NCBI RefSeq assembly: GCF_900104795.1
Contig: NZ_FNTG01000001.1
Location: 2,418,001 to 2,482,000 of the forward strand
DNA: 64,000 nt
From: Burkholderia sp. WP9
GTDB taxonomy: Bacteria; Pseudomonadota; Gammaproteobacteria; Burkholderiales; Burkholderiaceae
Direction: 5' to 3'
Part shown: positions 42,728-50,868 of the stretch, in pieces
How the letters are laid out: every line of letters begins with the position of its first letter
How positions within the stretch are numbered: the first letter of the stretch is position 1
Translations under genes and position numbers: made by a program
The notes under the pieces: model-generated
The model's database searches: none
Told to the model about the DNA's origin: nothing
What the model saw: only the letters and a program-made list of their open reading frames with translations

Positions 42728-44737
42728 ATGTGCAAGGGTCGCAATGAAGGCTCCATCTCTATGCAAGGTGTCGCTGCAAGAACGATTTCTTTGTCGTCAA
42801 TACCCACGGCGCGCATTCATGGCAATCTTCTAGAGAGAGCACACTTCTTCTTTCCGGAGGGACTTGCGTCGCCCGAGAATTCCGAAGACATCCTTAGTAT
42901 CATTTCGCCAACTTCGCGACTGTGGGACGAGATAAAAGCGGCTTTAGAGGTTACGCAGAGTGATTTAACTGAAGCCAGACGAAGACTGCTTGTCCGAGAC
43001 TTTGACGTCGATGGGAGTCGCCGACAAGCCGCGCAGGAATTTGAGCTCGCCAGAAGTGAATTGGCTGATTATGCAGAAAGCGGCGAATTGTGGGCTTCGC
43101 GCATCCGCAGCGAACAAAACCTGCTCCTGCAAGGCGGCAATCTGGTCAACCATTGGCAAAGCCAGTTGCGCAATATTCTAAAGATGCTTCAGGTCGACAC
43201 CGAGAGCGAACTCGCACTCGACGATGGAACATCTGGCGATACTCCAGCTGATCTTTTGTTGGCTATCTCAGTGGAACTCGACAAACTCCGTAGACAGACT
43301 GAGGTAAGGCACAGGCCAGACTTCCAGTCCTCTTCGGCAACTCCCTTACAACTTTCGGCGCTCCAACTCGCTCCAGCGCATATCCCGATTCGGTGGGTGC
43401 CCCCCGCTCCTAATGAAACAGGGGTGGTCGTTGATGACGACGCCGTGATTTTGGCCACAAGCGACGGGAATGCAAACTACGTAAAGAGGCTAGCCGCGTT
43501 GGAGAGTGACGCAGCCAAGCTCCGACACGAACTAAATGAGCTGCGTCTTCGCAGACCGATCATAGAAATCGGTGACGATTCGTTGAAGTCGTTTTTCAAC
43601 AGTTTTCCGGAGCGCTCTGCACGGTGGCTCGATACGCTCGAGCGACTTTCCCTCGGTCCGCAGGTGGACCGCGAGTTCATTCAACATTGGCTCAAGAAAA
43701 CGGATGCCGAAATCAGAGGCATGATGAGGCGATTGGAACCTGTCGCCCAAGCGATGCGGGAAAGCGAACTCAGGTGTAGCGAGCAACTAGCAGCCGTAAG
43801 CACCGAGATCGAGCAACTGCAGACGCGAATAAGACTACGCGAAATCGTCCTAGCACTGTCCGAACAATCTGAGGCACGTGGTGCTAGCACTGTCGGCGAG
43901 CTCGCGTCGCGGATCGAAAAGGTTCTTAGTCGCCGCAATGAAAAAGCTTCCAGCCTAAATCAACATTTCAGATCACTGCACCGCCTTTCGACGGCCGCCG
44001 CAGCGTGGGCCGAGACAGAACGTAAGATTGATCAGCAGCTAGCAAATGCGGCGAGCAAAGCGAACTTCACTGCGGCCGACAAACTTATGTCCGAGGCAGA
44101 AAGAACCTTAAAGCGTGGCCTCGGCAAGGAAAGCATTTTTAGCCTGAACTCGGCCATTGATGACCGCCAGCTCGGAACGCTATTAGTGACCCTGAACAGA
44201 TTGCTTGCCCGCTTTCACTTTCCAACCGAATTTCTTCCCATCCAATTACAGCCAGGTTCGGGCAGAGGCAAGTCAACCGCCTATCAATTCGCCTCAGCAG
44301 ACGGGCCAGGGTATCGAAGTCTCTCAACAGGCCAACGTACACAGCTTGCTGTGTGCTGGTCTGTCTGCCTAAGCTACGCACTGAGAGACCGACTTTCAGC
44401 GCCACTCCTTGGGTTCGACGACTTCACGACAGCCTTGGACATGGGACAGCTCATTCCAGCGGCTGGGATTTTACGACAACTGGCATATACAAGCTCCGAG
44501 GAGTATTACCGCCAAGTTATCGTGACCAGCCATCATGAGGACCTGACGAACAGACTTGTCGAATACCTCTTGCCACCTCGTGGCAAAACAATGAGGGTGA
44601 TCGAGATTCAGGAATGGTCGCCGGAACACGGTCCGCAAATGCAGGTATACGACGCTCGCGCTTCGCAGACGCAAATGCATTCGCGAGTTGAGCTTGGAGA
44701 TTGGTTAAACACCCAGCTCAGTCGTCGCGCGCCCTGA
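42728..44737 (+). pseudogene. 3' fragment of the SMC/Rad50-like ATPase gene (LmuB-like)
   Basis: An open frame of 669 codons starting at the right edge of the IS element. It encodes coiled-coil segments (DLTEARRRLLVRDF, YVKRLAALESDAAKLRHELNELRLRR, EQLAAVSTEIEQLQTRIRLRE) and the C-terminal ATPase lobe: ABC signature RSLSTGQRTQLAVCW, Walker B APLLGFDDFTTALD and H-loop VTSHHEDL. It lacks Walker A, which lies before the insertion. The piece between the two halves looks shorter than an intact SMC N-lobe, so some DNA may have been lost. It could be translated from an internal start, but not as a working ATPase. Family: LmuB of Lamassu / ABC-3C ATPase. Confidence 0.85.
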
Positions 44738-45375
44738 TATCAGCCGGCAAAACCTGCCGGCCACCCAAACGTTGCGAATTGACCCCGCCGACAAGGGCCG
44801 CTCTGCGAGGCCTCCGCTCACAATAGCGGCCTCGGAAGATCACGGGCCTAAAATCTCGCAACGCGTCCACGGTCAACAATAGTCAGTAGTCGCTGATTCA
44901 AGCCGGTGGGCGCACGACCGCCGCCAGTGGTGCTGGTGCAGAGCGTATATCTGCTTGATCCGACTACCTTGGCCGACTGGTCCCGCTAGGTTGAATGACC
45001 TGTATCGTTGCACCTTCGGCGAGGTGGGAAATCGGTGATTTCGCCAGTACAAGAGTTCTAGGCGGCGCTAGCGGGCTCACGGGAAGTCACCAAGAACTGT
45101 TGTAGCCGAAAGCGAAAAGAGGCGCCGCGTCGCGTTGGTTGGCTGAATCAAGTACTTCAGTCCTCTGAGGTTTCGAATCAAAGCACTCAAAATGGCGTGT
45201 CAATCAGAGCGTTGCAAATTACAAAGGGCAGTCAGCCGTCTACGGAATTGAGCTAGGAAGGCAAAAGCACCGATCAATACTCTCCCGCCCCACCCATCCT
45301 TATCCCTTCAGCCAATCCCAACATTTACCCCCCAACACTAAATCCAAGACAGCCCCACTCCCTTATAATTACCAA
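44738..45375. other. Low-coding stretch at the right of the defence locus
   Basis: About 640 bases between the ATPase fragment and the C4-type RNA. A hairpin GCCGGCA-N5-TGCCGGC (44743-44761) follows the ATPase stop and may end its transcript. The rest shows no open frame with a ribosome site; it may be decayed mobile DNA. At its right edge a perfect TATAAT stands at 45364-45369. Confidence 0.5.
45364..45369 (+). promoter_or_regulatory. -10 element of the C4-type RNA promoter
   Basis: Perfect TATAAT in an AT-rich spot of otherwise C-rich DNA. No good -35 box lies 16-18 bases upstream. Transcription would start near 45376, just before the conserved structured region. Confidence 0.5.
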
Positions 45376-45455
45376 GTCGCTGGGAAACACCCATCGACTA
45401 GGTTTAGCAGCCTAAACGTTGAAACCCGCACACCTGCTCAGGCAGGTTGTGCGTC
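45376..45455 (+). ncRNA. C4-type antisense RNA
   Basis: A structured RNA resembling the phage P1/P7 C4 antisense RNA class. It contains the hairpin GTTTAG-CAGC-CTAAAC (45402-45417) and a second hairpin GCACA/CCTGC-TCAG-GCAGG/TGTGC (45428-45452). Single-stranded parts have two complements downstream in the same transcript: GTTGAAACC (45418-45426) with GGTTTCAAC (45521-45529), and GGTTTAGCAG (45401-45410) with CTGCTAACC (45536-45544, one bulge). In P1, C4 pairs with such sites to block translation of the following gene. Recognition is from memory of the motif plus the complementarity. Downstream it would control 45621-46085. Confidence 0.62.
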
Positions 45456-45497
45456 TACCTCTGCGCGCTCGATTTCTATGGGCGGGCCTTGGTGGGG

Positions 45498-45544
45498 GAG
45501 CCGCAAGGCTCGCCGGTTTTGGTTTCAACGCCGGTCTGCTAACC
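45498..45544 (+). promoter_or_regulatory. Predicted C4 RNA target in the leader of the downstream gene
   Basis: Holds a GNRA-type hairpin, GAGCC-GCAA-GGCTC (45498-45511), then the two segments complementary to the upstream RNA (45521-45529 and 45536-45544). The translated frame RLAGFGFNAGLLTLL across it resembles the short leader frames found at C4/icd loci, though its own start is unclear. Confidence 0.5.
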
Positions 45545-45620
45545 CTACTTCGTGCCCGCTCACCCTCCCCCCAAAGAAGCGTGTCCGGGCGATCCACCCC
45601 ACCAACAAGGAGATCGCACC

Positions 45621-46085
45621 ATGACCAGGCCCGTCAAAACTCAACCGGCTTCGCGTCCGCCCGTCGACGCACTCCAGTACGAAAAGCTTGCCCTTTCCGC
45701 GTTCGATTTATGCGACCGGCAGTTGGGTCAACTGGACACTTTGATCACACTGGCGTCATCGATAGTTAGAAATCCTGCGATTACACACGACGAAAGAAAG
45801 CGTCGTCAGACGTTGCTCGAATTGCTGGTGGACACGGCCGAGCAGTATCAGCAGGATCTCGAATACGACCGCGAGTTGTTCCAGGTGATTGCACTCGACG
45901 CGAAGGGCGTCGCGCGCAGCCGCCTCACAGCGCAGCATGCGACGAACTTACTGACTAAAGCGTCGCAGCGAGCAGAGGCGTCGATCGAAGCAACGAAAGC
46001 GTCGCCCCGCAAAAAGCCCTCCACGAAGAGCGTGATCGAGTCGCCGTCCACAACCGTGCAACAGCCGTCCACCGCGCCGCACTAA
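45621..46085 (+). CDS. Hypothetical protein under predicted C4 RNA control
   Basis: A 154-residue soluble protein (MTRPVKTQPASRPPVDALQYEK...). Residues 20-105 are probably helical, with Leu and charged repeats (YEKLALSAFDLCDRQLGQLDTLITLASSIV). The last 45 residues are Lys/Ser/Thr/Pro-rich and probably disordered. The start has an AAGGAG ribosome site; the frame itself is open further upstream through the leader. GC content is back to chromosomal values. No family is recognised. Its placement behind a C4-type RNA suggests a phage-derived or addiction-like origin, which is inference. Confidence 0.7.
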   Translation: MTRPVKTQPASRPPVDALQYEKLALSAFDLCDRQLGQLDTLITLASSIVRNPAITHDERKRRQTLLELLVDTAEQYQQDLEYDRELFQVIALDAKGVARSRLTAQHATNLLTKASQRAEASIEATKASPRKKPSTKSVIESPSTTVQQPSTAPH

Positions 46086-46134
46086 GACCACACCAAGCGA
46101 TCAAATCGAGCCTCGCCTAACAGGCAACCGCCAG

Positions 46135-46171
46135 CACAAAAACAAATGGCCGCAGCATCCGCTGCGGCCAT
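46135..46171 (-). terminator. Terminator of the hem operon
   Basis: ATGGCCGCAGC (46146-46156) pairs with GCTGCGGCCAT (46161-46171) around a four-base loop. On the minus strand it is followed by TTGTTTTTG. It lies 86 bases beyond the hemY stop. Confidence 0.82.
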
Positions 46172-46256
46172 CAACACATCAACTCATGAACTAGAACCAG
46201 CCGTCTCAAGCTCTCAAAGCAGCGCACCAAGAACCCGCACGCCGCCCCAAAAACCC

Positions 46257-47447
46257 TCAAACAATATTCATCGCCAACGCACTCTCGCGATAATGCTGGC
46301 TCGCCTTCTCCGTATCGCCGAGCTGTTCATGCAAACGCGCCAACGCGCGATGCGAGCGAATCTTCAGCGTCTCGTTGTCCGCGAGTTTCAGCGCGCGTTC
46401 GAGGAACGATTGCGCCTTGCCCCACAGTTGCTGATGCAGGCACAAGCGACCCAGCGCGAACATCAGGTCCGCATCTTCCGGACGATCCTTCTGCCACGCT
46501 TCGGCCTTCTGAATCAGCGGCAACGCGTCGCCGCCCGCCGTATCCGGATAGCGGCGCAGCAAACGCGCGTCCCAGTTTTGCGCCAGCGCTTCCTCGACGA
46601 TCTTGCGCGCTTCCTGCGGACGGTTCAGCGCCACCAGCAACTCGGCGGCGAGATCCGCGAGACGCGGCGAATGGCGTTCCGTGGCCGACAGCGAATTCCA
46701 CAACTCCAGCAGCGCGTCGGCATTGTGGCGCCGGTCACGCAACAGGTTTTCCGCCGCGATCTGACGCAAGCGCACCGCCACGGCCGGATGAATCGCTTCG
46801 CGTTTTTCCAGCGTCTTGACGAGCTTGAGCACCTCGCCCCAGTTCTTCAACTGCTGTTGCGCGCGCAACGTGATCTGCTGCGCGTGAATCCGCCGCGCGC
46901 CCTGCGACTGCATTTCGGTCAGCGCGGTCAGCGCGCCGTCCGCGTCGCGGCCATCCGCGCGCATGTCGGCGGTGGCCATCAGGCGAGCGTCCTGCCAGTC
47001 GGCTTCGTTGATCTGCGCGAGCCATTCGTCGCGCCGCGCATATTCATGCATGCGATGCGCGGCCGTGGCCGCGATCAAACCGGCCGCGCCCTTGTTGTCG
47101 CCATTCGCGAGCGCATCTTTGGCCGCCTTTTCAGCGCGCGAAAAACGCCCCGCATACAGGTTGCCGATCGCATCACGCAGCGCGGCATGCGCTTTCGCGA
47201 CCCGCGAACGCGCGCGATACGCGGCCACGCGTTGCGGCATGCGCCAGATATTGCGGAAGATGCGCAGCAACGCATACAGCAGGATGAACAGCACAACCAG
47301 TCCGACCACGAACAGATTCAACGACATGTCCACGCGGTACGGCGGATAGATCAGCAGCACCTGCCCCATATCGAAGCGTCCCACCACCGCCAGCACCACG
47401 GCAATGGCGAACAGCAATGCAAGCCATAGAAGTCCCCGGATCGCCAT
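46257..47447 (-). CDS. hemY: HemY, TPR-containing haem-biosynthesis-associated membrane protein
   Basis: A 396-residue inner-membrane protein of the proteobacterial HemY family (not the Bacillus protoporphyrinogen oxidase). Two membrane segments lie at about 5-25 and 43-62, followed by a conserved region (FRNIWRMPQRVAAYRARSRVAKAHAALRDAIGNLYAGRFSRAEKAAKDAL) and TPR-like helical repeats to the end. It is thought to organise late tetrapyrrole steps; its exact function is unproven. It begins two bases after the hemDX stop and is the last gene of the operon. Confidence 0.94.
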   Translation of the reverse strand: MAIRGLLWLALLFAIAVVLAVVGRFDMGQVLLIYPPYRVDMSLNLFVVGLVVLFILLYALLRIFRNIWRMPQRVAAYRARSRVAKAHAALRDAIGNLYAGRFSRAEKAAKDALANGDNKGAAGLIAATAAHRMHEYARRDEWLAQINEADWQDARLMATADMRADGRDADGALTALTEMQSQGARRIHAQQITLRAQQQLKNWGEVLKLVKTLEKREAIHPAVAVRLRQIAAENLLRDRRHNADALLELWNSLSATERHSPRLADLAAELLVALNRPQEARKIVEEALAQNWDARLLRRYPDTAGGDALPLIQKAEAWQKDRPEDADLMFALGRLCLHQQLWGKAQSFLERALKLADNETLKIRSHRALARLHEQLGDTEKASQHYRESALAMNIV

Positions 47448-47449
47448 GA

Positions 47450-49468
47450 TTAACCTCGGCTCCGGTATTGATTGACGGCCTGCAAACTCGTGCTCAGATT
47501 CGGCAGTTCAACCGCGGCCGAGCCCGCCTGCACCTGCTTGACGAGATCGCTCACGGTCTGGGTTTTCTTCGACGAATTGTCGAAGTAGCGCGTCAGCGCA
47601 TTCTGCGCCGCGAGCAGGTCGGACTTCAGCGTAGTCTCGTTGCGCGAGAGCAAGGCAAGACGCGCGGACAGCAAGCGCAGCTTGAGATTCTCGCGCACGA
47701 AGTAGCCCTGATTGGGCGTGACCAGCATCGCGTCGGCATTGTCGATACGGCGCACCTGCACGAGGCTCGTCAACTGCTGGCCGATGCCGGTGCTCACCTC
47801 GCGCCACCACACCTTCCAGCGCGGCTCGCCGGTGGCCGCGGCCACCTTGGCCGTATCGGCCCACGTTGCGGCTTGCGGCGTGGCATGGGGGATCGGAGCT
47901 TCGCCGGAGAGCGGCAGATCGTCCACGTGGTCGATCGCGTTGTCGAGCTTGATGGCCAGACCCGTGAGGTCGGTGGACGGCGCGGCCTTCAGCTTGTCGA
48001 TGTCCTGCGCGATGGCCTTGCGCACGGCAACCGCTTGCGGGCTGTCCGACGCGGCGAGGCGCGTGTCGGCGCTTTGCAGCGCGAACAGCGCGAGCTGCGT
48101 GTTGCCGGTGAGCTGCAACTGCTGGCTCGCGGCGGAGAGCATCTGGCCGACTTCGGCGAGCGTCCAGTCGTCGCGATTGCGCGCGAGATCCGCGTACTGT
48201 TGTTGCAACGCCTGCTGCGCGCTTTGCGCATCGGCGAGCTTGCCTTCCAGTTGCGCGACCTGCGAGTCCGATTGATGCACGGTGGCGAGCGCCTGGTCCG
48301 TCTTGATGCGCAGCTCGTTGGTCTGCGTGTCGTTTGCCTGCTGGCGCTGCACGAGTTGCTGCTCAGTGCGCTCCACCTTGCGATTGAGCGCATAGCCGCC
48401 CACGCCCGCGGCGCAAGCAATGATCACGACGACAAACCACAGCAGCGGTCCGCTCGCGCTAGAACGCTTTTGCGCTTCGTAGGGCGTGAAGGGTGGATTC
48501 GGCGGCAACGCAGTGGTCGCGGCAGGCTGGGGTGAAGCGTTCGTGGATGCGTTCGTTTCAGTCATGCGTGATTTAGCCGGTGAATGAGCCGGGTTGGACG
48601 GTACCGGTTGAACTACGGTCGGGACGGCGGCAAGCAGGGTGCGGACAATGCGCTCATCGCCCGCGCCGGACACCCTAATGCTATCAAAACCCAATGCCCG
48701 CGCGGTCTGCGCGATTCGCGGATGCGGCGTGACGAGCGTGGCGCGTTTGAGCTGCACGATTTCGTCGACGGTGAGGTGGTCTTGCGCCAGTTCATGCAGA
48801 TTGCGCACGCCTTCGGAACTGGTGAGCAGCCACGCATGCGGCTCGCCCGCGAGCAGTTCGTGCACGCGCGCCCAGCCGCCTATCGACGGTTCCGGCACGA
48901 GGCGCCGGTACGCCGCGACGGTCTCGACTTCGGTGCCGGCTTCACGCAGACGCTCGGCGAGCCACTCGCGGCCGCCGTCGCCGCGCACGATCAGCACGCG
49001 CTTGCCTTCCAGGTTCGTCGCGCCGAGCGCCATGTCGATCGCCGCGAAGAGGCCTTCGGAATCGAAGCGCGCGGCTTCTTCATCCGCGCCCGAGGGCGGG
49101 CTGATCACGTTGTACGCCGGCGCGCTCACGCCGTGGCGCGCCAGCGCCTGCACGCTGCCGGGACCGACCACGCCGATCGGCAACGCATGCGGCCAGATCG
49201 TGTCGCTGTGGGCGAAGGCATGATCGACGGCATTCGGCGACACGAATACGACGAGCGCATAGCGTTCGAGCGAACTCAGCGCCGCGCGCAAGGGAGCGTC
49301 GTCCGTGACGGGTGCGACGTCGATCAGCGGAAAGTCGAGCGTGGCGAGGCCCACTTCGGCGAGCCGTGCGATCAGTTCGTTCGACTGACCGGCCGGTCGT
49401 GTAATCACGACCGTGAACGCCGCCTTGTCGACGGCTGGGGATGCGTTGCCGGGAGTATCGGCCGCCAT
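47450..49468 (-). CDS. hemDX: Fused uroporphyrinogen-III synthase (HemD) and HemX
   Basis: A 672-residue fusion. Residues about 15-285 are HemD, closing hydroxymethylbilane to uroporphyrinogen III: VVITRPAGQSNELIARL at the start, VSPNAVDHAF, VGPGSVQAL, LIVRGDGGREWL and LLTSSEGVRNL. A Pro/Ser/Thr linker follows, then HemX from about 335, with one membrane segment (GPLLWFVVVIIACAAGVGGYAL, about 340-361), a coiled coil (VERTEQQLVQRQQANDTQ...) and a periplasmic domain. The frame opens 112 codons earlier, but the ATG at 49468 overlaps the hemC stop by one base. An internal Met302 has no ribosome site, so a single product is favoured. HemX is often annotated as a methyltransferase, without a visible SAM site. 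Confidence 0.93.
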   Translation of the reverse strand: MAADTPGNASPAVDKAAFTVVITRPAGQSNELIARLAEVGLATLDFPLIDVAPVTDDAPLRAALSSLERYALVVFVSPNAVDHAFAHSDTIWPHALPIGVVGPGSVQALARHGVSAPAYNVISPPSGADEEAARFDSEGLFAAIDMALGATNLEGKRVLIVRGDGGREWLAERLREAGTEVETVAAYRRLVPEPSIGGWARVHELLAGEPHAWLLTSSEGVRNLHELAQDHLTVDEIVQLKRATLVTPHPRIAQTARALGFDSIRVSGAGDERIVRTLLAAVPTVVQPVPSNPAHSPAKSRMTETNASTNASPQPAATTALPPNPPFTPYEAQKRSSASGPLLWFVVVIIACAAGVGGYALNRKVERTEQQLVQRQQANDTQTNELRIKTDQALATVHQSDSQVAQLEGKLADAQSAQQALQQQYADLARNRDDWTLAEVGQMLSAASQQLQLTGNTQLALFALQSADTRLAASDSPQAVAVRKAIAQDIDKLKAAPSTDLTGLAIKLDNAIDHVDDLPLSGEAPIPHATPQAATWADTAKVAAATGEPRWKVWWREVSTGIGQQLTSLVQVRRIDNADAMLVTPNQGYFVRENLKLRLLSARLALLSRNETTLKSDLLAAQNALTRYFDNSSKKTQTVSDLVKQVQAGSAAVELPNLSTSLQAVNQYRSRG

Positions 49469-50466
49469 CACTCGCCGGTCACCGCGCTGTCCGCCGCAGC
49501 GGCGCCGCCGGCGGTGCCGAGTGCGCGAACGATGTCCATCGCGCCTTGCTGCGCGAGCGCGTCCGCGACTTCCTGGCCGAGCGCGAGCGCATGCTCGACG
49601 GTGGGCGCAGGCGCCGACGCGTGCGCGCTCAACACGCGCTGGCCGTCCGGCGTCGCGACGATGCCGCGCAGATGCAGCGCGCCGTCGTGCCAGGTGGCAT
49701 ACGCGGCGAGCGGCACTTCGCAACTGCCGCCAAGCGCGCGCGAGACCATGCGCTCTGCTTCGACGGCGGCCGCCGTGTGTTCGTGATGCAGCGGCGCGAG
49801 CCATGCCGCGAGGTCCGCACGGTCGGCGCGAATCTCAATGCCGAGCGCGCCCTGCCCCGCTGCGGGCAAGCTGTCTTCAGGATCGAGCAACGCGCGAATG
49901 CGCTCGCCGAGACCCAGACGCTTCAAACCAGCCGCCGCCAGAATGATCGCCGCGTAATCGCCGCGATCGAGTTTGGCGAGACGCGTGTCCAGATTGCCGC
50001 GCAACGGCCGCACTTCGAGATGCGGATAGCGCATGCGCAGCATGGCTTCACGGCGCAGGCTGGAGGTGCCGACCACGGCGCCTTCCGGCAACGCGGCAAG
50101 CGAGTCGTACGTGTTGGAGACCAGCGCGTCGCGCGGGTCTTCGCGCTCCATGATCGTGGACAACGCGAAGCCCTCGGGCAATGCCATCGGCACATCTTTG
50201 AGCGAATGCACGGCGAGGTCGGCGCGGCCGTCGGCCAACGCGGCTTCCAGTTCCTTGACGAAGAGGCCCTTACCACCAACCTTCGACAAAGTGCGATCGA
50301 GAATTTGATCGCCACGTGTTGTCATTCCGAGGATTTTTACGTCACAAGATGGATATAATTTGTGCAGCGCACATCGCACATGCTCCGCTTGCCACATGGC
50401 CAGGCGGCTCTCTCGCGACGCAATCACAAGCGTGTGGGGTGGCGTGGAAAACGTCTCGGTGTTCAT
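49468..50466 (-). CDS. hemC: Porphobilinogen deaminase (hydroxymethylbilane synthase)
   Basis: A 332-residue enzyme assembling four porphobilinogens into hydroxymethylbilane. [18 protein letters not shown] begins the domain, followed by [32 protein letters not shown] and [30 protein letters not shown]. The dipyrromethane cofactor Cys lies in [15 protein letters not shown] start at MNTETF; the frame opens 69 codons earlier. First gene of the hemC-hemDX-hemY operon, divergent from ppc. Confidence 0.96.
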   Translation of the reverse strand: MNTETFSTPPHTLVIASRESRLAMWQAEHVRCALHKLYPSCDVKILGMTTRGDQILDRTLSKVGGKGLFVKELEAALADGRADLAVHSLKDVPMALPEGFALSTIMEREDPRDALVSNTYDSLAALPEGAVVGTSSLRREAMLRMRYPHLEVRPLRGNLDTRLAKLDRGDYAAIILAAAGLKRLGLGERIRALLDPEDSLPAAGQGALGIEIRADRADLAAWLAPLHHEHTAAAVEAERMVSRALGGSCEVPLAAYATWHDGALHLRGIVATPDGQRVLSAHASAPAPTVEHALALGQEVADALAQQGAMDIVRALGTAGGAAAADSAVTGE

Positions 50467-50868
50467 TAGCTTGCTGATCGAATGACGGGATGTAATAACA
50501 ATCAATGTTAGCACGCGCTCTCGCGTCTCAAGACGCAGTGGAGCGCCGTGCTGAAGCGGTATCGATGGAGGAGACGGGCTTCGCGCGGCGCGCGTCGGCC
50601 CAGACCCCGCCTGTTCAAGCACGGTCGTTCGCGCACCGTGCTCCGGCATGCGGGATGATGCAATGCGGCGCAACGTGCCGCAAGCGCTTCACCTGGGCGT
50701 CGTGCAAATGCACGGCAGCATGAAGGCGCGCAGTTCCTCTCAGGCGTATCGCCATCGGCGCAGACCGCTTCTTGCAGTTCACTTGCTGTTCACGTTGCAG
50801 TTCATAGTGCAGTTCCGCAGTAGCAGTTCATCACTCAACAGACCCTGGCTTCCCTGAGGAAACCCATC
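50467..50868. other. hemC-ppc divergent intergenic region
   Basis: About 400 bases that should contain promoters for both operons. Short repeats of CAGTTCA-like sequence (GCAGTTCAC, GCAGTTCAT, GCAGTTCCGC, GCAGTTCATC) recur between 50774 and 50832. No -35/-10 pair stood out. Confidence 0.4.

Noticed and set aside
49469..49804. N-terminal extension of the HemD-HemX frame
   Set aside because: The extra 112 codons are Arg-rich, overlap hemC entirely and read as an antifamily sequence. The ATG at 49468 is the true start.
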